Below are positions 17,588 to 27,400 of a DNA stretch of 64,000 bases, piece after piece. Origin of the DNA: Arenibacter troitsensis (GTDB lineage: Bacteria > Bacteroidota > Bacteroidia > Flavobacteriales > Flavobacteriaceae); assembly GCF_900177645.1 (NCBI RefSeq), contig NZ_FXAO01000004.1, positions 343,453 to 407,452 on the forward strand, given 5' to 3'. Both the position numbers and the translations under genes were made by a program. Below the pieces are notes generated by a model. The model searched no databases. It was not told the DNA's origin and was given only the letters and a program-made list of their open reading frames with translations. Each line of letters opens with the position of its first letter. Position 1 is the stretch's first letter.

Positions 17588-19843
17588 CTAAAACCAATAT
17601 CCAATACTAAAAAAGAAGTGGTTTTCCTTAATTTCGGGGGAATAGGAATAGATCACTTGAATTGGCCCTATAAAGGATTCGAACCCATAACCCAGAGCAT
17701 AGCCGGAATACTGGGGAGCTTTGAACCAATCGGCCGTTCTAAATAGGTCATCGCCCACATTGGCCAAATTGGCAGCCATCAATATATGATTTTTTGGAAC
17801 AAACTCGTAATCCAGTCTGCCATATGCCTTAACATAACTGTTGCCTACCAAACTTAAGAAATCGTAACCGTAGAACGGCACTACATTATTTACCATGTGG
17901 TTTCCATATCCTCCCAAAATAAAATCGAGGGAGGTAACAGGGGATATGCCCCATTTAAAGCCCCCTTCCGTCTCCAAGTTAAGGTACAGGTTTTTGGCTA
18001 AGGAAAACGCTCCGCCCATTCTGGCCTTACCAATAGAAAATTCCTTGAAATTATCATTAAAATCCGATGATAGGATATAAAAATGAAAATCCCCGTCGAA
18101 GAATAGTCCTTTGGTAGGAAAGTAAACATCATCATAGGTGTCAAAGGTAAGCTGTCCGTAGGTACTGTAATAATTACTTTTTTCAAAATAGGTCCTCTTA
18201 TTGACTGAAGGGGAAGTACTAATGGTATCTATCTGCCCCAAGGTTTTGGTACTATATTTCAGCAATTTATGTTCCAGCCCAATAGTAAAGGCAAATTCCT
18301 CTTCTATAACGGTTTGTAAATACACCTGATTGGTCAGATCCGAAGCACTTAGGTTAATCTTCCTTATATTGGAACTATTATCGACATCAAAATTCGATTT
18401 TATCAGGTCAAAATTTATTTCTTTATTAAAATCGTCGAATCTGGAATTAACCCCAAAACTCCAATAAAAACCCTTGTCCACATAATATTCCAAATTGTAC
18501 CTTAGATTATCCCCTATGATAAAATCTACCGAGGCCACATCATCATCCATAAATACATTCTTTCTGGTCAGATTAACAATGCCGGCACTTTTATAGAGAT
18601 CATCAAAATGAACCCCTAGACGAATGAACATCTTATCCGGGTTTTCCTTTACATTCAACAGCAACTCTACCCCTTCCCCATTATTGAGCAATTCATATTT
18701 AATGGCCCTAAAGTTTCCTGTAGCTGACAAATTGTTGATTCCCTGTTGCAATTTATCAAAGGTTATTTTGTCGTCCACATTAAATCTCAGCTTACCCCTA
18801 ATATAGGCCCTGGAATAATTATAATTTCCCTGTATCGTCAATTCATTGACCAATAGGGTATCCTTAATTTTAGCAGCTTTGATCTTAGGCTTCAAAATTT
18901 TGCTCCCCTTGGTAATTTTCAGTAATTCTCCCATATGCAATCTGGCTGCCTCCTCACCTTTATTAATGATCACATTGCCCATATCAAAATCGATTACCGA
19001 ATAATCCTTGATATCCGGTGTGATATAGATATCGGTTTGGGCCGATTTCGTTTGCATATCCCTAACCGTTCTGTAATTATTGATTTGCAGTAGAATTTCC
19101 GTAGCACTCAACAAAGATTCCCTATCGGACAACCCATGCTGTACATCCACACCAATAACCACATCGGCACCCATCTTCTTCAATTCACCAATAGGATAAT
19201 TATTCACCACGCCACCATCAATCAACACCCTACCATTGATCTCAACGGGCCTAAAAAGTGAAGGAAAAGTACCACTGGCTAAAATTGCCTCTGGCAAATA
19301 CCCCTTATCCAACAATATCTGATCCCCGGTCTCCACGTCAGTGGCAATACATAAAAATGGAATGGGCAGCTTACTAAAATCATCTACATCCTTAACATGG
19401 TACAACAACCTAACAAACTCGTTATAAATACTTTGCCCGCCCGATATGGCCTGGGGTATGGAAATTTTAAACTTGTTGAACGGGAGCGTTAAGGCATATC
19501 TTTCCGAATCTTCCTTCTCATAAAATGTTTTGGCACTTCTAGGCACGTTATCCTGAATCAATGACTCAAAATCTGTATTCTTAAATATAGAATCCAATTC
19601 GTTCGCAGAATACCCTGACGCGTAGAGTGCTCCAACGATGGCACCCATACTGGTTCCGGTTATATAGTCTATTTTAACCCCTGCCTCTTCAATTACCTTA
19701 AGGGCACCAATATGCGCCAAGCCTTTAGCACCACCCCCACTCAAGACCAGACCAACCTTTAAATCCTTGTTTTCCAATGGTTCCTGGGAAAGGATGAGCA
19801 ACGGGAAAATCAATACACAATATATAAGAAGCGGCTTCAACAT
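17588..19843 (-). CDS. patatin-like phospholipase fused to POTRA and outer-membrane barrel (type Vd-like)
   Basis: This 751-residue protein has a signal peptide (about 1-20) and a patatin domain with oxyanion GGGAKG (37-42), nucleophile Ser65 in GTSMG and catalytic Asp209 in DGG. After about residue 330 comes a POTRA-like segment (LLVNELTIQGNYNYSRAYIRGKL). The last ~350 residues are a BamA/Omp85-type barrel that ends in YWF. The architecture matches type Vd secretion, in which the barrel displays or releases a lipase, and the catalytic dyad is complete. It is 17 nt downstream of uvrC and probably cotranscribed with it. Confidence 0.92.
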   Translation of the reverse strand: MLKPLLIYCVLIFPLLILSQEPLENKDLKVGLVLSGGGAKGLAHIGALKVIEEAGVKIDYITGTSMGAIVGALYASGYSANELDSIFKNTDFESLIQDNVPRSAKTFYEKEDSERYALTLPFNKFKISIPQAISGGQSIYNEFVRLLYHVKDVDDFSKLPIPFLCIATDVETGDQILLDKGYLPEAILASGTFPSLFRPVEINGRVLIDGGVVNNYPIGELKKMGADVVIGVDVQHGLSDRESLLSATEILLQINNYRTVRDMQTKSAQTDIYITPDIKDYSVIDFDMGNVIINKGEEAARLHMGELLKITKGSKILKPKIKAAKIKDTLLVNELTIQGNYNYSRAYIRGKLRFNVDDKITFDKLQQGINNLSATGNFRAIKYELLNNGEGVELLLNVKENPDKMFIRLGVHFDDLYKSAGIVNLTRKNVFMDDDVASVDFIIGDNLRYNLEYYVDKGFYWSFGVNSRFDDFNKEINFDLIKSNFDVDNSSNIRKINLSASDLTNQVYLQTVIEEEFAFTIGLEHKLLKYSTKTLGQIDTISTSPSVNKRTYFEKSNYYSTYGQLTFDTYDDVYFPTKGLFFDGDFHFYILSSDFNDNFKEFSIGKARMGGAFSLAKNLYLNLETEGGFKWGISPVTSLDFILGGYGNHMVNNVVPFYGYDFLSLVGNSYVKAYGRLDYEFVPKNHILMAANLANVGDDLFRTADWFKAPQYSGYALGYGFESFIGPIQVIYSYSPEIKENHFFFSIGYWF

Positions 19844-19860
19844 AAAGTTAATACAGTGTT

Positions 19861-21648
19861 TTAATGAAAGGTTTCATATATTTTCTTGGCTTTGGACATT
19901 CCAATGGTTTGGGCCAAATTTTCCAAGCTGGCCTCTTTTATTCTTTTTACGGATTTATAGTTTTTCAACAACTCTTCCACGGTTTTATTCCCTATGCCAT
20001 CAATACTTTCCAGTTCAGAATTAATGGCGGCCTTACTTCTCTTGTTTCTGTGAAAGGTTATTCCAAATCTATGGGCTTCATTTCGCAACTGCTGAATTAT
20101 CTTTAGCGATTCGGACTTTTTATCCAAATATAAAGGAATGGGATCTTCCGGGAAGTAAATTTCCTCCAATCTTTTAGCAATACCTATTATGGCTATCTTC
20201 CTTCTTAACCCAAGGGAATCCAAACTTTTAAGGGCAGATGACAGTTGGCCCTTACCGCCATCAATAACAATAAGTTGCGGTAATGGCTGGTCTTCCTCCA
20301 AAAGTCGCTTATAACGCCTAAAAACAACTTCTTCCATGGAGGCAAAGTCATCCGGACCTTCTACCGTCTTGATGTTATAATGCCGATACTCCTTTTTTGA
20401 AGGTTTTCCATCCTTAAAAACAACGCAGGCTGCCACAGGATTGCTGCCCTGAATGTTGGAATTATCAAAACATTCAATATACCTAGGCTCCATAGAAAGT
20501 CGCAAATCCTTTTTCATTTGCCCCATTATCCTGTTGGTATGCCTATCCGGGTCAATAATCTTTATCTGCTTAAACCTATCCTGTCTAAAGAATTTAGCGT
20601 TGCGTTCGGATAGCTCCAAGATCTTTTTTTTATCTCCCAGTTTAGGAACTACCACCTTTAGGTGCGATTCCAAAGTAACCTCAAAGGGAACGTAAATTTC
20701 GTCTGAATGGGAATTAAAACGCTGCCTAATTTCGGTAATTGCCAATTGGAGTAAATCTTCATCAGTTTCATCCAATTTCTTCTTGATTTCCAAGGTATGA
20801 CTACGTATAATGGAGCCATGGGACAATTGCAGAAAATTTACATAAGCAAAAGCCTCATCGGAAACTATGGTAAACACATCCACATTATTGATCTTAGGAT
20901 TTACAATAGTGGTCTTTACTTGATAATTTTCCAGTACCTCTATCTTATCCTTAACAAGCTGAGCCTCTTCAAACTTCATCTCCTGTGCCAGCAATTTCAT
21001 GCGACTTTTAAAATAGTGGAGTGATGACTTGAAATTACCTTTTATAATCTCCCTTATCTCCTGTATTTGCCGGTTATATTCCTCCTCCGTTTGATACCCT
21101 TCACAAGGCCCCTTACAATTTCCCAAATGGTACTCCAAGCAAACTTTATATTTCCCAGCGGCGACTTTATCTTGGGCAAGATCATAGTTGCAGGTCCGCA
21201 GTGGGTAAACACTTTTTATCAAATCCAACAGGGTATGAATGGTTTTCATACTTGTATACGGTCCAAAATACTCCGATCCATCCTTGATAAATTTCCTGGT
21301 AGGAAAGATTCTTGGGAATTTTTCATTTTTTATGCAAATCCATGGAAAAGTCTTATCATCCTTGAGCAAAACATTGTACCTAGGACGATATTTTTTAATT
21401 AGATTATTTTCCAGCAATAGGGCATCGGACTCCGTTGGCACCACTATGTGCTTAATACTTCTAATTTTCTTTACCAGAACACGGGTCTTTCCTTGCTCGT
21501 GCGTTTTATTAAAATAGGAACTAACCCTTTTTTTTAGATTTTTAGCCTTGCCAACATATAAAATCTTGTCCTCCACATCATAAAACTGATATACCCCGGG
21601 AGTGGCAGGAAGCGAACTTAACTGTACTTCTATAGGTATATGGGACAT
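19861..21648 (-). CDS. uvrC: excinuclease ABC subunit C
   Basis: The 595-residue protein makes the two incisions in nucleotide excision repair with UvrAB. It has the GIY-YIG nuclease domain at the N-terminus (GVYQFYDVEDKILYVGKAKNLKKRV), the Cys-containing linker (CNYDLAQ ... CLEYHLGNCKGPC), a UVR motif (MKFEEAQLVKDKIEVLE), the RNase H-like second nuclease (YIECFDNSNIQGSNPVAACVVF, VIDGGKGQLSSA) and a C-terminal helix-hairpin-helix pair (IDGIGNKTVEELL). Length is normal. It is divergent from the 5-FTHF cyclo-ligase gene across a 578-bp gap. Confidence 0.97.
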   Translation of the reverse strand: MSHIPIEVQLSSLPATPGVYQFYDVEDKILYVGKAKNLKKRVSSYFNKTHEQGKTRVLVKKIRSIKHIVVPTESDALLLENNLIKKYRPRYNVLLKDDKTFPWICIKNEKFPRIFPTRKFIKDGSEYFGPYTSMKTIHTLLDLIKSVYPLRTCNYDLAQDKVAAGKYKVCLEYHLGNCKGPCEGYQTEEEYNRQIQEIREIIKGNFKSSLHYFKSRMKLLAQEMKFEEAQLVKDKIEVLENYQVKTTIVNPKINNVDVFTIVSDEAFAYVNFLQLSHGSIIRSHTLEIKKKLDETDEDLLQLAITEIRQRFNSHSDEIYVPFEVTLESHLKVVVPKLGDKKKILELSERNAKFFRQDRFKQIKIIDPDRHTNRIMGQMKKDLRLSMEPRYIECFDNSNIQGSNPVAACVVFKDGKPSKKEYRHYNIKTVEGPDDFASMEEVVFRRYKRLLEEDQPLPQLIVIDGGKGQLSSALKSLDSLGLRRKIAIIGIAKRLEEIYFPEDPIPLYLDKKSESLKIIQQLRNEAHRFGITFHRNKRSKAAINSELESIDGIGNKTVEELLKNYKSVKRIKEASLENLAQTIGMSKAKKIYETFH

Positions 21649-22087
21649 GTATTCAGATAAATTTTTTCTTTAAAAAGGAAAATTACAGTGTTTTTCCCAA
21701 AGGACACAAAGATTATAGTTTTTTAACTACGCTACTGCAATCTCATAGTAAAATTATGAAAACCTCCCAATTTTATAATGGCATTCCTCGAGCAAAAAGC
21801 AGGACTTCCTTTAGTCTAAATCCAACATTTCATCCAATAAAATTCGATAAGTCAAAAAAAATTATCGACCAAATACACAGTTGCCCAAATTTAACGTTAT
21901 CGTACACTATTTTATAACACCCTGATAAACAATATTTTACAAAAATATTACAGTAAACTTCAATTAACAAATAATTCAAAAACCAAAATATTTGTTAAAA
22001 ATGATGTATTTCATCGATAAAACGATACCCTTTATGGAGCTTTTTATATTTTTTTAATTATATTTAGAAAATTAAATTATTTAACGC
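21649..22087. other. AT-rich intergenic stretch, no confident gene
   Basis: This is the left part of the 578-bp gap between uvrC and the gene pair to the right. It is AT-rich and contains a 53-codon open frame on the plus strand (21756-21917) with no family resemblance and no clear start signal. I see no terminator or structured RNA here. It presumably carries the divergent promoters. Confidence 0.5.
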
Positions 22088-22174
22088 ATGGACAACTATA
22101 TAATAACCTTGGGCACATATTTAATTCTTATGCTTTTTTTCAAAATTTATTACGCAGTGGCCTCCAAGGAATAG
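22088..22174 (+). CDS. possible 28-residue membrane microprotein
   Basis: An ATG at 22088 opens 28 codons ending TAG at 22172-22174. The product is one hydrophobic segment (IITLGTYLILMLFFKIYYA) flanked by a short polar N-terminus with Asp2 and a Lys/Glu tail, the composition of a single-pass small membrane protein. It sits 52 nt before the 5-FTHF cyclo-ligase gene on the same strand and follows a very AT-rich leader. Nothing else supports it, and chance is possible. Confidence 0.4.
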   Translation: MDNYIITLGTYLILMLFFKIYYAVASKE

Positions 22175-22226
22175 TTTTCCCAATTAAACCCTGCCCCCAA
22201 AAAAGCCCCGAGTTTAACCAACCCCT

Positions 22227-22787
22227 ATGTTGAAAAAAGATTTGCGTTTAATCTACTCCGAACGCCGAGAAAATCTTACTTCAGAAACCATATCAGATTC
22301 AAGCTTATTGATAGCCAACCGGCTGCTTCAATTACCCATTTGGAATTATTCCTATTATCATCTATTCCTTTCCATAACCGAGAAAAAGGAAGTCGACACC
22401 AGTTATATCATGTCCATTTTACAGGGTAAGGATAAAAATATCCTACTTCCGAAAATGGTGGATGACCAAAATCTTATCAATTATTTACTTACCGATAGTA
22501 CGCACATAAAGAAAAATCGCTGGAACATTCCTGAACCGGTAGATGGCATTGAGGTGCCCCCAGAAAAAATAGATGTTGTTTTTTTACCGTTAATGGCTTT
22601 TGACCAAAAGGGTCACAGAGTTGGTTACGGCAAAGGATTCTATGATGTTCTACTGAACAAGTGCAGGTCCGATGTTGTTAAGATAGGACTCTCCTTTTTT
22701 AAGGCTGAAGAAAATATTGAGGATTTGGAACCCCACGATATTCCTTTAAACTTTTGCGTTACTCCTGATCGGGTCTATTCGTTTTAA
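22227..22787 (+). CDS. 5-formyltetrahydrofolate cyclo-ligase
   Basis: The 186-residue cytoplasmic enzyme uses ATP to convert 5-formyl-THF to 5,10-methenyl-THF. The family shows an N-terminal basic segment (LKKDLRLIYSERREN), the substrate region IPEPVDGIEVPPEKIDVVFLPLMAFD and the signature GHRVGYGKGFYDVLL near residue 130, all present. Its 3' end overlaps that of the convergent lspA gene by 29 bp, so neither gene has room for its own terminator there. Confidence 0.95.
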   Translation: MLKKDLRLIYSERRENLTSETISDSSLLIANRLLQLPIWNYSYYHLFLSITEKKEVDTSYIMSILQGKDKNILLPKMVDDQNLINYLLTDSTHIKKNRWNIPEPVDGIEVPPEKIDVVFLPLMAFDQKGHRVGYGKGFYDVLLNKCRSDVVKIGLSFFKAEENIEDLEPHDIPLNFCVTPDRVYSF

Positions 22788-23409
22788 CTTCCTCCTTATC
22801 TTCCCCAAAAGCCTTTTTATTAAATACAATTAATATACCCACACCGGTACTAATTGCCGTATCCGCTATATTAAAAACCGGCTCGAAAAAACGAAAATTT
22901 TTGCCCCCTACCACGGGCACCCAATCTGGCCAAACGGAGTCTATCATAGGAAAGTAGAGCATATCTACCACCTTGCCGTGAAATATACTGCCGTAGGGTT
23001 CCGAAGAAAATGCCGTGGCTACTTGGGAATAGCTATCGTTAAAGATCATGCCGTAAAAAACAGAATCCAATATGTTCCCGAGTGCTCCCGCGAAAATAAG
23101 GGATACCGCCAGTATTAAGGTTTTGGAAGAATTCTTTTTTATAGTATCAAACAACCAATAACCTATCCCAACTATCGCAAACAATCGAAATATAGTAAGT
23201 ATCAGTTTTCCTACTTCATCAGATATGGGCAATAAATCGCTTAGTTTGGTTCCCCATGCTGCCCCTTCGTTTTCTATGAACAAAATCTTGAACCAACTAA
23301 AGACATCTACAGACTCTCCCAAAACAAAGTTTGTCTTAATATATACTTTGCTTATCTGGTCTATAGCAAGAATTGCTATTATGATTATTAGTGATTTTTT
23401 TAAACTCAT
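22759..23409 (-). CDS. lspA: lipoprotein signal peptidase
   Basis: This 216-residue inner-membrane aspartic peptidase removes signal peptides from prolipoproteins. Four hydrophobic helices are visible. The catalytic aspartates are Asp115 in GNILDS and Asp183 in FNIADT, and the conserved N-terminal DQISKVYIK is present. It is somewhat longer than the E. coli enzyme because of an insert (about 120-170) and a charged C-terminal tail, both usual in Bacteroidota. The window encodes at least ten lipoproteins that would be its substrates. It ends inside the convergent 5-FTHF cyclo-ligase gene. Confidence 0.96.
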   Translation of the reverse strand: MSLKKSLIIIIAILAIDQISKVYIKTNFVLGESVDVFSWFKILFIENEGAAWGTKLSDLLPISDEVGKLILTIFRLFAIVGIGYWLFDTIKKNSSKTLILAVSLIFAGALGNILDSVFYGMIFNDSYSQVATAFSSEPYGSIFHGKVVDMLYFPMIDSVWPDWVPVVGGKNFRFFEPVFNIADTAISTGVGILIVFNKKAFGEDKEEVKTNRPDQE

Positions 23410-23442
23410 TATTCAAAAATAGATTCGGCAAAAATAAACATA

Positions 23443-24063
23443 TTATTCGGTTTTCCTTATGCTGATATTTCCTGTTACCGAATTCAGCGTAAAATGATCG
23501 TCCCCGGAGGCAATCACTTCCCTTATAATTTTTCCATATTTTGAAGTAGCCTTAATTTGGGCGTTGGCTGTAATAAGGTCGATATTTCCACTTTGGGTAT
23601 TGATATCCACATTTTCCCCCCTGCCATTTAAGGTACATTTGCCATCGGACAATCTAATTTTTAGGTTGCCGTAATGCCCTGAAGCACTAACATTGGTGCT
23701 AGTACCGTATATGTTAACATCAAGATTTTTGGGGATTGATATCTTCAAGGAAATGGAAATAACCTTATGGGCACTTAATTTATCGTTCGGCAAAACAAAA
23801 TTGGGCTGAAAACCGGTACTTATCAATATGGTGGCCCCCTCCCTTTTTACATTTACCAATAAATCCCGTAAATACTCCCCGTCTATTGAAGCCTCAACGC
23901 TTATGTTTGGATTATCAACAGTTGCCAAAACTAAGGAATAACAATTTTTACCATCTATCTGAACAAAAGAGACATTAGTGTTTTCAATGGTTTTGACGAC
24001 TTTTTTTTGGGCCTGTAAAATACAATTGCTCAATAGGAAGAAAACAACGGCAACTAGTTTCAT
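23443..24063 (-). CDS. secreted DUF4097-like beta-helix protein
   Basis: The 206-residue protein has a signal peptide (about 1-18, LQAQ) and a repetitive beta-rich body in which short turns such as GNLKIRLSDGKCTLNG, ENVDINTQSGNIDL and TSKYGKIIREV recur, as in DUF4097 or head-GIN putative adhesins. No catalytic residues are recognisable. It lies between the DksA-like gene, from which a terminator separates it, and lspA. It is probably an envelope or surface protein; the exact role is unknown. Confidence 0.7.
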   Translation of the reverse strand: MKLVAVVFFLLSNCILQAQKKVVKTIENTNVSFVQIDGKNCYSLVLATVDNPNISVEASIDGEYLRDLLVNVKREGATILISTGFQPNFVLPNDKLSAHKVISISLKISIPKNLDVNIYGTSTNVSASGHYGNLKIRLSDGKCTLNGRGENVDINTQSGNIDLITANAQIKATSKYGKIIREVIASGDDHFTLNSVTGNISIRKTE

Positions 24064-24068
24064 ATCAT

Positions 24069-24095
24069 AAAAAAACGCCTTTGAAGGCGTTTTTA
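24069..24095 (-). terminator. intrinsic terminator after ileS-dksA
   Basis: Arms ACGCC and GGCGT with flanking A and T tracts form a hairpin that is T-tailed on the minus strand (seven T). It lies immediately after the DksA-like stop codon. Confidence 0.85.
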
Positions 24096-24096
24096 C

Positions 24097-24480
24097 TTAG
24101 GATTGCATGTTTTTCGCTTCAATACTCAGCGTAGCATGTGGCACTAGCTTAAGTCGCTCTTTACTGATCAACTTTCCAGTTACTCGGCAAATGCCATAGG
24201 TTTTGTTCTCTATTCGTAACAAGGCGTTCTTTAAATCCCTAATAAATTTCTCCTGACGAATGGCCAATTGCGTATTTGCTTCCTTGCTCATTGTTTCAGA
24301 GCCTTCCTCAAAAGCCTTGAATGTTGGGGAGGTATCATCCGTTCCGTTATTGCCATCATTCATATAAGAACTCTTTAAAAGTTCCAAGTGACTTTTTGCT
24401 TTTTCAATTTTTTCCTCGATAAGGACTTTAAATTCATTTAAATCCTTATCCGCGTACCTTACTTTTAATTCTTCGGCCAT
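24097..24480 (-). CDS. TraR/DksA-family protein (single-Cys variant)
   Basis: The 127-residue protein has an N-terminal coiled-coil hairpin rich in Lys/Glu and a C-terminal zinc-finger-like fold YGICRVTGKLISKERLKLVPHATLSIEA. Family members in other phyla carry four cysteines, whereas here only one Cys remains, so zinc binding is doubtful; this degenerate form is typical of Bacteroidota. By family it may bind the RNA polymerase secondary channel and modulate transcription, but this is inference. It follows ileS by 4 nt and shares its transcript, ending at a strong terminator. Confidence 0.85.
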   Translation of the reverse strand: MAEELKVRYADKDLNEFKVLIEEKIEKAKSHLELLKSSYMNDGNNGTDDTSPTFKAFEEGSETMSKEANTQLAIRQEKFIRDLKNALLRIENKTYGICRVTGKLISKERLKLVPHATLSIEAKNMQS

Positions 24481-24484
24481 AATC

Positions 24485-27400
24485 TTAATGTTTTACTATA
24501 AACAATCTGGTATTAACTTCGTCAAAAGCCACTTCAATTCCATTGTCCATGCTCTCTTCAAAATTAAGTTCTGCTGCCAAGGTTTCGGTTTTAATATATG
24601 CCATATTACTTTCTACCGCGTCCTGGACAAATCCATTTTTCAATAATTTAATCTCTATTTTATCTGTCACTTCAAAACCAGATTCCTTTCTAAGGTTTTG
24701 AATTCTATTGACTAGTTCCCTAGCAATACCTTCCTTTCTGAGGTCCTCATTGATAGAAACATCCAAGGCCACTGTTATTGGACCTGAACTTGCTACCAAC
24801 CAACCTTCTATATCTTGGGAGGAAATTTCTACATCCTGTAACTGTAAAGTAATACTTTTATTATCAAAATGCAGCAAAATTTCGCCTTCCTGTTCAATTT
24901 TCTGGATATCATTTTGATTTAATTGTGCCACAGCACTGGCAATCAACTTCATATCCTTTCCAAATTTTGGGCCTAAAGTTTTAAAGTTAGGCTTAATTTG
25001 CTTAACCAAAATACCCGAAGCGTCATCCAGCAATTCTATCTCCTTCACATTCACTTCCGACTTTATTAAATCGGCCACAGCTTCAATTTCCAACCTTTGT
25101 TTATTGTCCAAAACCGGAATCATTATCTTTTGCAATGGTTGCCTTACTTTAATCTTTTCCTTCTGACGAATGGACAAGACCAAGGATGAAATGGTCTGAG
25201 CCTTTGCCATTTTACTTTCCAAATCCTTATTTACCAATGAGGCATCATATTTAGGGAAATCGGCCAAATGTACACTTTCAAACGGCTCTTTCTGTGTTGT
25301 AATTGTTAAATCTTTGTATAGTCTATCCATATAAAATGGAGCTACTGGTGCAGAAAGTTTAGCTACAGTAGTCAAACAAGTATACAATGTCTGGTAAGCC
25401 GATATTTTATCCTTTTGATAATCCCCCTTCCAAAAACGTCTTCTACTTAAACGCACGTACCAATTGCTTAGATTTTCCTGCACATAGTCCGATATGGCCC
25501 TTGTTGCCTTGGTAGGTTCATATTCTTCATACGCCTCGTCCACAGTCTTGATCAGGGAGTGCAGTTCCGATAAAATCCATTGGTCAATTTCCGGTCTTTC
25601 ATTTAGGGAAATATCCGCTTCCGAATAATTAAAACCATCAATGTTGGTATACAGTGCAAAGAAAGAATAGGTGTTGTACAAGGTGCCAAAAAACTTACGC
25701 TTTACCTCTGCTATCCCCTCTATATCGAACTTTAAATTATCCCAAGGATTTGCATTGGAGATCATGTACCAGCGTGTGGCATCTGCCCCAAATTCATCCA
25801 TGGTCTCAAAAGGATCTACGGCATTGCCCAAGCGCTTGGACATTTTCTTACCTTCCTTATCCAAAACCAAGCCATTGGATACAACATTTTTATAAGCCAC
25901 GGAATCGAATACCATAGTGGCTATAGCATGCAGGGTATAAAACCAACCACGGGTCTGATCGACACCTTCGGCTATAAAATCGGCCGGGAAAGTCTTTCCT
26001 TCATCTATTAAATCCTTATTCTCAAAAGGGTAGTGCCATTGGGCATATGGCATGGAACCACTATCGAACCACACATCTATAAGGTCGCTTTCTCGTTTCA
26101 TTGGTTTTCCAGAGGGCGACACCAAGGTAATTTGGTCCACTATATTTTTATGCAGGTCTATTTTGTCATAGTTTTCCTCATCCATGTTGCCTACAACAAA
26201 ATCTTCAAAAATATCTTTTTCAAGAATTCCTGCATTTAAGGCTTTTTGCATTTCTTCCTTAAGTTCGGCCACAGAACCTATCATCAATTCTTCCTTGCCA
26301 TCTTCCGTACGCCAAATAGGCAGGGGAATTCCCCAATAACGGGAACGTGACAGGTTCCAATCGTTGGCATTTGCCAACCAATTGCCAAATCGTCCCTCTC
26401 CGGTAGCCTTTGGCTTCCAATTAATGGTCTGGTTTAAATCGAACATCCTATCCTTGATATCGGTGACCTTTATAAACCAAGAATCCAAGGGATAGTAAAG
26501 TATAGGTTTATCCGTACGCCAGCAGTTTGGATAACTGTGAACGTATTTTTCTACCTTAAAGGCCCTGTTCTCTTCCTTTAATTTAATAGCTATTTCAACA
26601 TCTACCGACCGCTCCGGGGCCTCGCCATCATCATAATATTCATTTTTTACATACTTACCGGCGTACTCTCCCATTTCGGGCCTAAATCTACCCTGTAGAT
26701 CTACCAAGGGAACTGGATTATTATTTTCATCCAAAACCAACATAGGTGGCACCTCCGGTTCAGCGAGTTTGGCCACCAAGGCATCATCTGCCCCAAAAGT
26801 GGGTGCCGTGTGTACAATACCCGTACCGTCTTCCGTGGTAACAAAATCTCCAGCGATGACCCTAAAGGCATTCTCTGGATTTTGATATGGCAGTGCGTAG
26901 TCTAACAGCTGCTCGTATCTTGTCCCAACCAAGTCCAGCCCTTTTGTTCCAGCTACTATTTGGTAAGGGATTTTCTTATCCTTTGATGAAAAGTTATCAA
27001 AAGCGGCATCGCTTTCCGCCACAAAAAATTTACCGCTAAACTGTTTTCCTACCAAAGATTTGGCCAAGACAACATGCATAGGTTCAAAGGTATATTGATT
27101 GAAGGTCTTCACCACAACATAATCAATCCTTGGGCCTACGGTCAATGCCGTATTGGATGGCAGGGTCCAGGGCGTGGTGGTCCATGCCAATAAGAAAACC
27201 TCTCCACTTATCTCCTGCAAATTCTGTGGCAAGGTAGTTTTATCCGCTTTAAACTGTGCAACTACGGTAGTGTCCGTAACATCTTGATAGGTCCCTGGCT
27301 GATTTAACTCGTGTGAACTTAAACCTGTTCCTGCCTTAGGGGAATAGGGTTGTATGGTATATCCTTTATAAATAAGTCCTTTGTCGTAAATCTGCTTGAG

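Noticed and set aside
21756-21917. 53-codon plus-strand frame in the gap left of the cyclo-ligase gene
   Set aside because: No family resemblance, no signal or domain, and poor translation context; not distinguishable from chance.
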